From the NCBI GenBank assembly GCA_002483395.1, contig DLHV01000107.1, forward strand, positions 7,102-12,440: DNA of 5,339 nucleotides, given 5' to 3'. Shown piece by piece: positions 1 through 4,549 of the stretch. This DNA comes from Chloracidobacterium sp. UBA7659 (GTDB taxonomy: Bacteria > Acidobacteriota > Blastocatellia > Pyrinomonadales > Pyrinomonadaceae). The translations under genes were made by a program, and so were the position numbers. Below the pieces are notes generated by a model, which worked only from the letters and a program-made list of their open reading frames with translations, ran no database searches and was not told the origin of the DNA. Position 1 is the first letter of the stretch. Every line of letters begins with the position of its first letter.

Positions 1-59
1 CGTTCTGTTTGTAGAAGGCGAGCAATATGAGAACTGAGCTCCGAAGGAGTGTCCTGTTC
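1..59 (+). repeat. Plus-oriented short hairpin repeat units (one cut by the window edge)
   Basis: Positions 37-58 contain a small hairpin, CTCC (39-42) and GGAG (46-49) around a GAA loop, followed by TCCTGTT. This matches the complement of the two units at 78-148, which read hairpin then GGCCTGT on the minus strand. The CTGTTTGTAGAA at 5-16 looks like the tail of a further unit whose hairpin lies outside the window; it forms a perfect 12-bp inverted repeat with 118-129. This is seen directly in the sequence. That it belongs to a genome-wide dispersed family is inference. Confidence 0.55.
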
Positions 60-77
60 GTTCTTAATTGAGATTTT

Positions 78-148
78 ACAGGCCGCCCTTACAGGGCTTC
101 GAAACTGTCGGCACGGGTTCTACAAACAGGCCCGCTCCTATCGGAGCT
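78..148 (-). repeat. Two minus-oriented short hairpin repeat units with covarying stems
   Basis: Two related blocks lie here. On the plus strand each begins ACAGGCC(C), continues with a stem, a short TA-containing loop and the opposite stem, and ends in GCT. Unit one (78-98) has stem GCCCT/AGGGC (85-89, 93-97). Unit two (126-148) has stem GCTCC/GGAGC (134-138, 143-147). The stems differ in sequence but both pair perfectly, while the flanking ACAGGCC is conserved. This suggests that structure is under selection or is required for copying, as in REP-type or small palindromic intergenic elements. I do not recognise a named family with confidence. Confidence 0.6.
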
Positions 149-354
149 ATTCGCTAATAGTAGAATACCAGAAATATCTGAACAGAATTCCCTGTTTTCA
201 AACTGGACCACTACAAAGCCGTGAAACTCTTGACACAACATTGCATCTATGCGACAATATTTCAGCCACGCATCTCGGTGCGGCCAGGGCAGGTCTTTGA
301 CAATTAGAGATTCGGACGCGAACAGATTTGCTCAGGTCGTGCGCAGGCTGGCAC
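149..354. other. Intergenic stretch without a credible gene
   Basis: No reading frame here looks like a protein. The only open frame that crosses it starts at a GTG at 49, runs through the hairpin repeats and has no recognisable domain. The one regulatory-looking element is the promoter candidate at 230-258. A small AACAG/CTGTT inverted repeat (181-185, 192-196) is too short to weigh. Confidence 0.5.
230..258 (+). promoter_or_regulatory. Candidate sigma-70-type promoter facing the tandem repeat units
   Basis: A perfect -35 hexamer TTGACA (230-235) is followed after a 17-bp spacer by GACAAT (253-258), which matches the -10 consensus at four of six positions. Transcription would start near 265 and read through the two covarying repeat units at 355-598. 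No gene follows on this strand until 1890, so if the promoter is real the product would be a non-coding RNA. Confidence is low because such a match can occur by chance. Confidence 0.3.
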
Positions 355-467
355 AAATCGTTCCATTAAGAAGCAGTGTTAAAACATAGTGGAACGATTT
401 TTCGCTGTAACCAGCATGGCTGCAATATTTAAGCCGTTCCACTTTCGACACCTAAGTGGAACGATTT
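355..467 (+). repeat. Repeat unit A: four alternating arms of CGTTCCA/TGGAACG
   Basis: The unit carries the arm core GTTCCA at 360-365 and 436-441 and its complement TGGAAC at 390-395 and 457-462. Arms one and two form an 11-bp perfect inverted repeat (355-365 with 390-400) that extends to 14 bp with one G-U pair. Arms three and four form a 10-bp hairpin (435-444 with 454-463) with a 9-nt loop. Arms one and four can also pair as an 11-bp terminal inverted repeat (355-365 with 457-467), so alternative folds exist. AGTGGAACGATTTTT occurs twice (388-402, 455-469), so both hairpins are followed by a T-run, like a terminator on the plus strand. The unit aligns along its whole length with unit B, sharing GCTGTAACC (404-412) and TTAAGC (429-434). 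Function is unknown. Confidence 0.8.
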
Positions 468-481
468 TTGGAAACCACGAC

Positions 482-598
482 TGTCTCACTTAAGAGTTTG
501 TGTAAAAACAAAATGAGACAATTTATGGCTGTAACCGATTGTAATTGGGAGACTTAAGCTGTCTCACTTTCAGCACTTCGTGACACTTAAGTGAGACA
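482..598 (+). repeat. Repeat unit B: four alternating arms of TGTCTCA/TGAGACA
   Basis: This is the homologue of unit A, beginning 14 bp after it. The arm core is GTCTCA at 483-488 and 561-566 and TGAGAC at 514-519 and 592-597. The outer arms form a 13-bp perfect terminal inverted repeat (482-494 with 586-598). The inner arms three and four form a 10-bp hairpin (560-569 with 589-598). Arms one and two pair over 7 bp plus two more after a mismatch. Shared landmarks with unit A in the same order are TTAAGA, AAAACA, GCTGTAACC (528-536), TTAAGC (554-559) and GACAC before the last arm. A further CACGAC/GTCGTG pair (476-481, 611-616) frames the unit. Relative to unit A every arm carries the same three substitutions, so all pairings are preserved. 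Confidence 0.8.
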
Positions 599-693
599 AT
601 TTCCCAAACTGTCGTGACTATGCAAAATGGCGAGACGGGACGAAACGGACGGGTGTTGATCCTAAATGTGCTCAGACCAATACCGAATTTATT
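599..693. other. Short intergenic stretch, nothing clear
   Basis: Between repeat unit B and the hairpin at 694-754 I see no gene, promoter or repeat that I can support. The open frame on the minus strand across 523-720 runs through repeat unit B and part of the hairpin and has no domain-like features. Confidence 0.4.
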
Positions 694-754
694 GCCGCAA
701 AAAAGGCACAAAATACGCAATCTTAACCTTGCGCCTTCTGTGCCTCTTTGCGGC
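694..754 (-). repeat. Long imperfect hairpin after the VOC operon (REP-like, possible terminator)
   Basis: The arm GCCGC-A6-GGCACA (694-710) pairs with TGTGCCTCTTTGCGGC (739-754) with a one-base bulge. An inner stem CGCAA/TTGCG (716-720, 729-733) closes on an 8-nt loop. It begins 6 nt beyond the stop codon of the downstream VOC gene on the minus strand, where a terminator is expected. However, no strong T-run follows on that strand, so a classical intrinsic terminator is not certain. Purine-rich palindromes of the GCCGCAAAG type commonly occur as dispersed intergenic repeats in bacteria, which is the alternative reading. Confidence 0.6.
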
Positions 755-760
755 TAATTC

Positions 761-1156
761 TTAAGCCTGGACAAACTGAATGATCGAGAAGCCTGCGCCG
801 GATGGATCGGCTACCATCGACATACGCCCGACGCCCGGCGCGTCAAAGGGCGGAACGCGAACGCTGCCGCCTTTCGCGACGATTTTTTCAACTGTTTCGT
901 CAGCATTTGTGACGGCGAAGTAAGTGCTCCAGTGCGAAGGTGGCGGTTCCGGTCCCCAATTTTCGTCGATCGCCATCATTCCGCCATGGGCGGTGCCGTC
1001 CATGACGATTTCTTTATAATCCATCGGCGTGACTTTGCTCTGCTCGAGCGTCCAGCCGAAGAGCTTTGAATAAAATTCCAACGCGGTGGGAAGATCTTTG
1101 GTCGCCAGCTCACGCCAGCAGATCGTTCCGTGACTCGGTACTTTGAATTCAGCCAT
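761..1156 (-). CDS. VOC-family (glyoxalase/bleomycin resistance-like) protein, downstream copy
   Basis: A 131-residue single-domain protein of the vicinal oxygen chelate fold. It shows the typical half-modules: a first beta strand with CWREL (13-17), a helix ending in FYSKLFGW (28-35), GGMMAID (58-64), then HWSTYFAV (75-82) opening the second module, a helix with DETVEKIVAKGG (86-97), and VGRMSMVADPSGAGFSIIQ (109-127) at the end. Such proteins usually bind a metal or small molecule, but the substrate cannot be read here. The final strand ends in a glutamine where many glyoxalases have a glutamate ligand, so metal chemistry is doubtful. The ATG at 1156 is chosen because a strong purine-rich ribosome binding site lies directly before it; the frame is open further upstream, but only through the preceding gene. 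It is the second gene of a two-gene operon with its paralogue and is probably a cytoplasmic protein. Confidence 0.88.
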   Translation of the reverse strand: MAEFKVPSHGTICWRELATKDLPTALEFYSKLFGWTLEQSKVTPMDYKEIVMDGTAHGGMMAIDENWGPEPPPSHWSTYFAVTNADETVEKIVAKGGSVRVPPFDAPGVGRMSMVADPSGAGFSIIQFVQA

Positions 1157-1170
1157 TTTCCTCCTCCTCC
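1157..1170 (-). promoter_or_regulatory. Triple-register ribosome binding site filling the gap between the VOC genes
   Basis: On the minus strand the whole 14-nt gap reads GGAGGAGGAGGAAA, between the TAA of the upstream gene and the ATG of the downstream one. Three overlapping GGAGG registers place Shine-Dalgarno cores 9, 6 and 3 nt from the start codon. This fixes the start at 1156 and predicts strong translation coupled to termination on the upstream gene. Confidence 0.8.
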
Positions 1171-1599
1171 TTATTGTTGCATCCTGAACGTCGCAATCAT
1201 CGCGCCGGTTGGGTCCTGAATAATGCACATGCGGCCGACATTTGGAATGTCCATCGGCTCACGGATTATGGTCGCTCCCAGCTCTGTGGCGAGCTTCGCG
1301 TTTTCATCTACGTTATCGACGGCGACGTAGGTCATAAAATGCGGCGGCGGTGGATTTCCGCCGAACCAGGCGGGATCGATTTGATACATGCCGCCGACGG
1401 GGTTTTCACTGCCGTCGGTCGAGAATTCAATGTATTCCATACCGGGCTGGGCGGCATTGCTTTCTTTGAATTTCCAGCCGAAAATCGAGCTATAAAAAGC
1501 CTTGCATTTGTCGGCGTCATTGCTGGCGATCTCCGTCCAGACAAACGAGCCATGTTTGGGGACCGGCATACCGGCCATTTCACTTGCTTGTTCTGCCAT
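1171..1599 (-). CDS. VOC-family (glyoxalase/bleomycin resistance-like) protein, upstream copy
   Basis: A 142-residue paralogue of the downstream gene with the same order of blocks: PVPKHGSFVWTEIA (12-25), FYSSIFGW (35-42), GGMYQID (69-75), PPPPHFMTYVAVDNVDEN (83-100), a helix with LATELGA (103-109), and VGRMCIIQDPTGA (121-133). Length fits one VOC domain of two beta-alpha-beta-beta-beta modules. The ATG at 1599 is preferred over an in-frame upstream start at 1656, because AGGAG at 1608-1612 sits 8 nt before it and the family similarity begins only after it. It is first in the operon. The tandem pair probably arose by gene duplication and might form a heterodimer, since VOC proteins commonly build their sites across paired modules. 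Substrate and reaction are unknown; no resistance role can be claimed. Confidence 0.88.
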   Translation of the reverse strand: MAEQASEMAGMPVPKHGSFVWTEIASNDADKCKAFYSSIFGWKFKESNAAQPGMEYIEFSTDGSENPVGGMYQIDPAWFGGNPPPPHFMTYVAVDNVDENAKLATELGATIIREPMDIPNVGRMCIIQDPTGAMIATFRMQQ

Positions 1600-1776
1600 T
1601 TTCAATTCTCCTTGTATTAGTTTAAGAAAATATTCTACGTTCTTGCTGAATACCATTTATTACGCATAGATCGAGATTTTGTTTTACCTTGCGAGTTTTG
1701 CCTCCGTTTGCCGAAAATCCATAGCTCGCTACATCCGGTTGGTGTGTTCCGAGCAAAATAGCCGAAAAATAAATTT

Positions 1777-1803
1777 GTTGCAAGCGTGCAACTTAGTGTT
1801 GCA
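1777..1803 (+). promoter_or_regulatory. Candidate operator: three alternating TTGCA half-sites
   Basis: GTTGCA (1777-1782), TGCAAC (1787-1792) and GTTGCA (1798-1803) form direct and inverted half-sites with starts 10 and 11 bp apart, about one helical turn. The first two make a 6-bp inverted repeat around AGCG. A weaker fourth match, TGCAAT, lies at 1840-1845. The last full half-site overlaps the -35 element of the promoter for the XRE regulator, so binding there would block transcription. Autoregulation by the adjacent HTH protein is the natural inference. Confidence 0.5.
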
Positions 1804-1827
1804 TTCAAAAAAAAACTGTGTTATGTT
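1799..1827 (+). promoter_or_regulatory. Candidate promoter of the XRE regulator gene
   Basis: TTGCAT (1799-1804) and TATGTT (1822-1827) are separated by 17 bp, four of six matches to consensus in each hexamer. A run of nine A (1807-1815) lies in the spacer. Transcription would begin near 1834 and leave a leader of about 55 nt before the ATG at 1890, which carries AGGAGG at 1879-1884. The rest of the 290-bp divergent intergenic region (1600-1889) shows no convincing promoter for the VOC operon on the other strand. Confidence 0.5.
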
Positions 1828-1889
1828 TTATGTGTGAAATGCAATTAGCACCTATGACACTATGCAGATCATGGATGTAGGAGGAGAAT

Positions 1890-2285
1890 ATGGCATTTAA
1901 GTATGACAACTTTATTAACACCGTCGAACTCGGCCTGGCGATAAAACGCAGAAGGGAAGAGTTGGGCCTTAGCCTTAGGGATGTGGCGGACGTGACGAAC
2001 GTTTCTGCCTCGACACTTTCGCGTATCGAGAACGGGACCGGCAAGCCGGACGCCGACAACATTGCTCGGCTTACCGGCTGGCTTGACATGCCGATCGACC
2101 GCGTGATGAATAAACAGACCGTCAACGACGTCGAACCGGTGATCTATTATCCGCACGAAGCTACGCCTGAGATCGTCGCTGCACACCTGCGGGCCGATAA
2201 AAAGCTGACGCCGGAAACAGCCAAGGCTTTGTCGGAACTTTTCCGCGTCGCGTACAAGCAATTCAGTAAACCCGGCAAGAAATAA
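1890..2285 (+). CDS. XRE-family helix-turn-helix transcriptional regulator
   Basis: A 131-residue DNA-binding protein. Residues about 14-72 form a Cro/C1-type HTH: LGLAIKRRREELGLSLRDVA, then VTNVSASTLSRIENGTGKPDADNIARLTGWL with the recognition helix around STLSRIENG (41-49). The C-terminal part (about 90-125) is a predicted helical region with LRADKKLTPETAKALSELFRVAYKQF as its core. I recall similar tails in XRE regulators encoded next to ImmA/IrrE-type peptidases, but no such peptidase gene is here. The ATG at 1890 is preceded by AGGAGG five bases away. Half-sites over its promoter suggest negative autoregulation. It is followed 58 nt downstream by a small membrane protein on the same strand, a possible partner or target. 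A role in phage-type or stress control is speculative. Confidence 0.88.
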   Translation: MAFKYDNFINTVELGLAIKRRREELGLSLRDVADVTNVSASTLSRIENGTGKPDADNIARLTGWLDMPIDRVMNKQTVNDVEPVIYYPHEATPEIVAAHLRADKKLTPETAKALSELFRVAYKQFSKPGKK

Positions 2286-2343
2286 GAGAATCGGGAATTT
2301 TTTGCGGTTTTGTGATTTAACAGGAGTACGTCAAATAAAGACT

Positions 2344-2742
2344 ATGATGGAATTACAGCAAACGCATGCATGGGAGACGAAACGTCATCGGGGTTTTGTG
2401 GTCGATACGACATTCGTTCTCTTCTTTTTGGCCGTTGACTGCGGCCAGCGGTTCACGTTTGGGATTGACGGATTGTTGTCGGCTGTAACGCTTGCAATGT
2501 TTGTTGTCCTGCCTTATTTCTTGCCGTTTCAGGGCGAAAAGCCTAAGTTTGAACGCTGGCTGTTCGGAAGAGTGGTTATCGCCGCATTCGCGATAGTTCT
2601 AGGGGCAATGTTCCATCAGGCTCTTGGCGTAATATTGCCCGAAATGTTTCGGTTCATCCCGTTCACGCTTTTGATCGTTGCTGCAATGATCAGCGGTTAT
2701 GTTCAATTCTACGGCCTCTTAAGATTTCGTTTGGCCAAATAG
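2344..2742 (+). CDS. Small integral membrane protein of unknown function
   Basis: I do not recognise this 132-residue protein. It has a charged N-terminus (ETKRHR, 11-16) and four probable membrane segments at about 17-32, 42-62, 75-97 and 103-125, and ends in a short basic tail (RFRLAK). A hydrophilic loop at 63-72 (QGEKPKFERW) separates the two helix pairs. Acidic residues D21 and D32 border the first segment. The start is uncertain: ATG at 2344 or 2347 begins the natural protein, yet the only Shine-Dalgarno-like stretch, AGGAG at 2322-2326, is 17 nt away. The frame is open up to a TTG at 2302. It lies downstream of the XRE regulator and is closed by an intrinsic terminator, so the two are probably co-transcribed. 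Confidence 0.7.
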   Translation: MMELQQTHAWETKRHRGFVVDTTFVLFFLAVDCGQRFTFGIDGLLSAVTLAMFVVLPYFLPFQGEKPKFERWLFGRVVIAAFAIVLGAMFHQALGVILPEMFRFIPFTLLIVAAMISGYVQFYGLLRFRLAK

Positions 2743-2768
2743 GCAAAAGGCGCTAAGCGAAAAGCAAG

Positions 2769-2804
2769 ATCCGTGCGTACATCTGGAGTGCGCACGGATT
2801 TTTT
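2769..2804 (+). terminator. Rho-independent terminator after the regulator-membrane protein unit
   Basis: ATCCGTGCGTAC (2769-2780) pairs with GTGCGCACGGAT (2788-2799) over 12 bp with a single G-U pair and a 7-nt loop, followed by six T (2799-2804). It lies 26 nt after the membrane protein stop codon and just before the toxin-antitoxin promoter region, so it insulates the two units. Confidence 0.88.
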
Positions 2805-2817
2805 CATTGCATTGAGT

Positions 2818-2833
2818 TATAACATATGTTATA
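2818..2833 (+). promoter_or_regulatory. Perfect 16-bp palindrome, probable operator/promoter of the toxin-antitoxin module
   Basis: TATAACATATGTTATA is a perfect palindrome. It contains or overlaps several -10-like hexamers (TATAAC 2818-2823, TATGTT 2825-2830, TATATA 2830-2835). The best -35 candidate is TTGCAT at 2807-2812, 17 bp before the last of these. The site lies 17 bp before the antitoxin start codon. MazE/AbrB-type antitoxins typically repress their own operon by binding such palindromes, so this is most likely the autoregulatory operator. The exact -10 element is not certain. Confidence 0.65.
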
Positions 2834-2850
2834 TAGAGATAGGAGGATAT

Positions 2851-3078
2851 ATGACTAGTACACTAAAGCTGACGACAATCGGTAATTCTACGGGAGTAAT
2901 ATTACCAAAGGACATATTGGAAAAGCTTCGTGCTTCGAAAGGAGATACGATATTTGCGGTCGAAACACCAAATGGAATCGAACTCACACCTTACGACGCC
3001 AAATTCGCTCGGCAAATGGAGGTTGCGGAACGGGTAATGAGAAAACACCGTGACGTGCTTCGCAAACTCGCCGAGTGA
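2851..3078 (+). CDS. AbrB/MazE-type antitoxin
   Basis: A 75-residue protein with a SpoVT-AbrB swapped-hairpin DNA-binding domain in residues 3-46. The diagnostic run is LKLTTIGNSTGVILPKDILE (5-24), followed by GDTIFAVETPNGIELTP (31-47). The C-terminal helix (about 48-75, charged, KFARQMEVAERVMRKHRDVL) is the expected toxin-binding tail. Although the frame is open from 2773, the true start is the ATG at 2851: AGGAGG at 2841-2846 is 4 nt away, and the upstream part crosses the terminator and operator. It sits directly before a Doc-type toxin, with stop and start nearly overlapping, so it should neutralise that toxin and, together with it, repress the promoter. Base composition is more AT-rich than the flanking trp/aro genes, consistent with horizontal acquisition. 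Confidence 0.9.
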   Translation: MTSTLKLTTIGNSTGVILPKDILEKLRASKGDTIFAVETPNGIELTPYDAKFARQMEVAERVMRKHRDVLRKLAE

Positions 3079-3080
3079 TT

Positions 3081-3476
3081 ATGACATTTGAATGGATCGA
3101 ACCGAATGCAGTTTTGGCGATGCATAAACGCCAGATCGCTGAGCACGGCGGTACGGAGGGAGTGCGCGACGAAGGATTATTACTATCGGCTCTTGCCCGA
3201 CCGGAAAATCTGCATGCTTATGGGGAGGATGTTGACTTAGCGGCACTGGCCGCCAGTTACGCGTTCGGTATAGCGAAAAATCATCCTTTTTTGGATGGAA
3301 ATAAGAGAACGGCATTAGTTGTGGCCGTGGCGTTCCTCAATCTCAACGGATACGATTTCGAGGCGCCGGGAGAAGAGACCTATATTACATTTCTGCGGCT
3401 TGCAGAAGGCTCAATCACGGAAGAAAATCTTGCAGGCTGGTTTCGGGAAAGACTCTATTCATTGCCCGAAAACTAA
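3081..3476 (+). CDS. doc: Doc-type toxin (death-on-curing, Fic fold)
   Basis: A 131-residue protein of the Doc subgroup of the Fic fold. The catalytic motif is HPFLDGNKR at 68-76, with His68 as the expected base, Asp72, Asn74, and Lys75 in place of the Gly of canonical AMP-transferring Fic enzymes. In the P1 phage Doc protein this motif variant goes with phosphorylation of elongation factor EF-Tu and arrest of translation; that activity here is inference from family. Other typical parts are the HKRQIAEHGGTEGVRDEGLLLSAL opening helix-loop (15-38), the GIAKNHPF run-in, and the Gly-Tyr-x-Phe near 90-93. Length and motif look intact. The start is ATG at 3081, two bases after the antitoxin stop; a GTG at 3075 overlapping that stop is the alternative. 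No Shine-Dalgarno precedes either, so translation is probably coupled to the antitoxin. Confidence 0.9.
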   Translation: MTFEWIEPNAVLAMHKRQIAEHGGTEGVRDEGLLLSALARPENLHAYGEDVDLAALAASYAFGIAKNHPFLDGNKRTALVVAVAFLNLNGYDFEAPGEETYITFLRLAEGSITEENLAGWFRERLYSLPEN

Positions 3477-3486
3477 ACCGTACTTA

Positions 3487-4512
3487 TTAAACGACCGCGA
3501 ACGTGTTTTCGTTAACAAGTTCGTAAATCTTTCGGACCTGTTCGACCAACTCGCCATATTGGGCTAGCGTAAGTGCCTGAGCTCCATCACATAAAGCTTC
3601 TTCGGGACACGGGTGTACCTCGATGATCAATCCGTCAGCTCCGGCGGCAACGCCCGCGCGGGCCATCGGGTTCACCATGTAGTTATGGCCCGTTGCGTGA
3701 GACGGATCGACGATGATCGGGAGATGCGACATCCGCTGAACCACCGGAACGATTGAAAGATCGAGCGTGTTGCGGGCATGGTCGGCAAACGTGCGGATGC
3801 CGCGTTCGCAGAGGATGACGTCATAATTGCCCTCTGACATGATGTATTCGGCGGCGAGCAGGAATTCGTCAAGAGTCGCGGACAGGCCACGTTTTAGCAG
3901 GATTGGTTTTCGCGTTTGGCCGGCATATTTCAGCAGCGAAAAATTCTGCATATTGCGGGCGCCGATCTGTATGCAGTCGCCATATTTTTCGACGAGATCT
4001 ATACCGCGTTCGTCCATCGCCTCCGTGACAATATTCAGGCCGTACTGTTCGCGAACCTCGGCCAATATCTTCAACCCGTCCTCGCCCATTCCCTGGAATG
4101 CATAAGGCGATGTTCTCGGTTTAAATGCACCTCCGCGAAAGAATTTCGCCCCCGATTTGGCCACATCTTGGGCGACCTTGAACACCTGTTCGACATTTTC
4201 AACCGCACACGGCCCAGCGATGATCGCGAGTTCTGCCCCGCCGATAACTGCGTTTCCCACTTTGATGACCGATTTTTCGGGCCGAAGTTCCTTTGAGATC
4301 AACTTATATGGCTTTGTAACACGGATGGCGTCGGCGACGCCGGGGAGATTCTCGAAATGGGCGGAATCGACCGCCCCTTTGTTTCCGGTGATGCCGATGG
4401 CTGTACGGTTCTCTCCCGGCAACGTGTGGCCGCGAAGGCCAAGCCCCTCGATCACTTCCACAACCCGATCAATATCGGAGCGGCTTGCGTCAGGTTTCAT
4501 TACAATCAACAT
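3487..4512 (-). CDS. aroF: 3-deoxy-7-phosphoheptulonate (DAHP) synthase, type I-beta with regulatory domain
   Basis: A 341-residue cytoplasmic enzyme that condenses phosphoenolpyruvate and erythrose 4-phosphate, the first step of the shikimate pathway. Residues 1-65 form the ferredoxin-like (ACT-like) regulatory domain ([10 protein letters not shown] start), used for feedback inhibition by aromatic amino acids in Thermotoga-type enzymes. The TIM barrel follows: GPCAVE (100-105), [15 protein letters not shown] (123-137), [10 protein letters not shown] (181-190), [12 protein letters not shown] (202-213), ILCERG (233-238), [11 protein letters not shown] (266-276) and [17 protein letters not shown] (296-312). 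The expected metal ligands Cys102, His272, Glu298 and Asp309 are all present. AGAGG lies 11 nt before the ATG. It follows trpA by 37 nt in the same direction. It converges with the toxin gene, 10 bp from its stop, with no terminator seen. Confidence 0.97.
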   Translation of the reverse strand: MLIVMKPDASRSDIDRVVEVIEGLGLRGHTLPGENRTAIGITGNKGAVDSAHFENLPGVADAIRVTKPYKLISKELRPEKSVIKVGNAVIGGAELAIIAGPCAVENVEQVFKVAQDVAKSGAKFFRGGAFKPRTSPYAFQGMGEDGLKILAEVREQYGLNIVTEAMDERGIDLVEKYGDCIQIGARNMQNFSLLKYAGQTRKPILLKRGLSATLDEFLLAAEYIMSEGNYDVILCERGIRTFADHARNTLDLSIVPVVQRMSHLPIIVDPSHATGHNYMVNPMARAGVAAGADGLIIEVHPCPEEALCDGAQALTLAQYGELVEQVRKIYELVNENTFAVV

Positions 4513-4549
4513 GTCTGCTTTAACCTCTTACAATTGCAAAACTACAACT

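Noticed and set aside
49..300. Open frame of 83 codons on the plus strand starting with GTG
   Set aside because: It runs through the hairpin repeats, has no recognisable domain, and its start lies inside a repeat hairpin whose GGAG only mimics a ribosome binding site.
297..326. Second promoter with TTGACA at 297-302
   Set aside because: No acceptable -10 hexamer occurs at 16-18 bp spacing.
355..598. CRISPR array
   Set aside because: There are only two units, the repeated arms alternate in orientation, the spacers between arms are themselves homologous between units, and no cas gene is present.
355..598. Insertion sequence or miniature transposon with target duplication
   Set aside because: Terminal inverted repeats exist, but I found no clear flanking direct duplication and no transposase. 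Kept as a hypothesis only, under the repeat findings.
523..720. Open frame of 65 codons on the minus strand
   Set aside because: It crosses repeat unit B and half of the 694-754 hairpin, and the translation shows no protein-like features.
1174..1620. Long plus-strand open frame opposite the upstream VOC gene
   Set aside because: It is the antisense shadow of a clear VOC-family gene and shows no domain of its own.
2743..2768. Possible remnant of the GCCGCAAA-type repeat before the terminator (GGCGCTAAGCGAAAAGC)
   Set aside because: The resemblance to the 694-754 hairpin is too short and low in complexity to support.
3916..4296. Plus-strand open frames opposite aroF
   Set aside because: Shadow frames of a highly conserved DAHP synthase gene.
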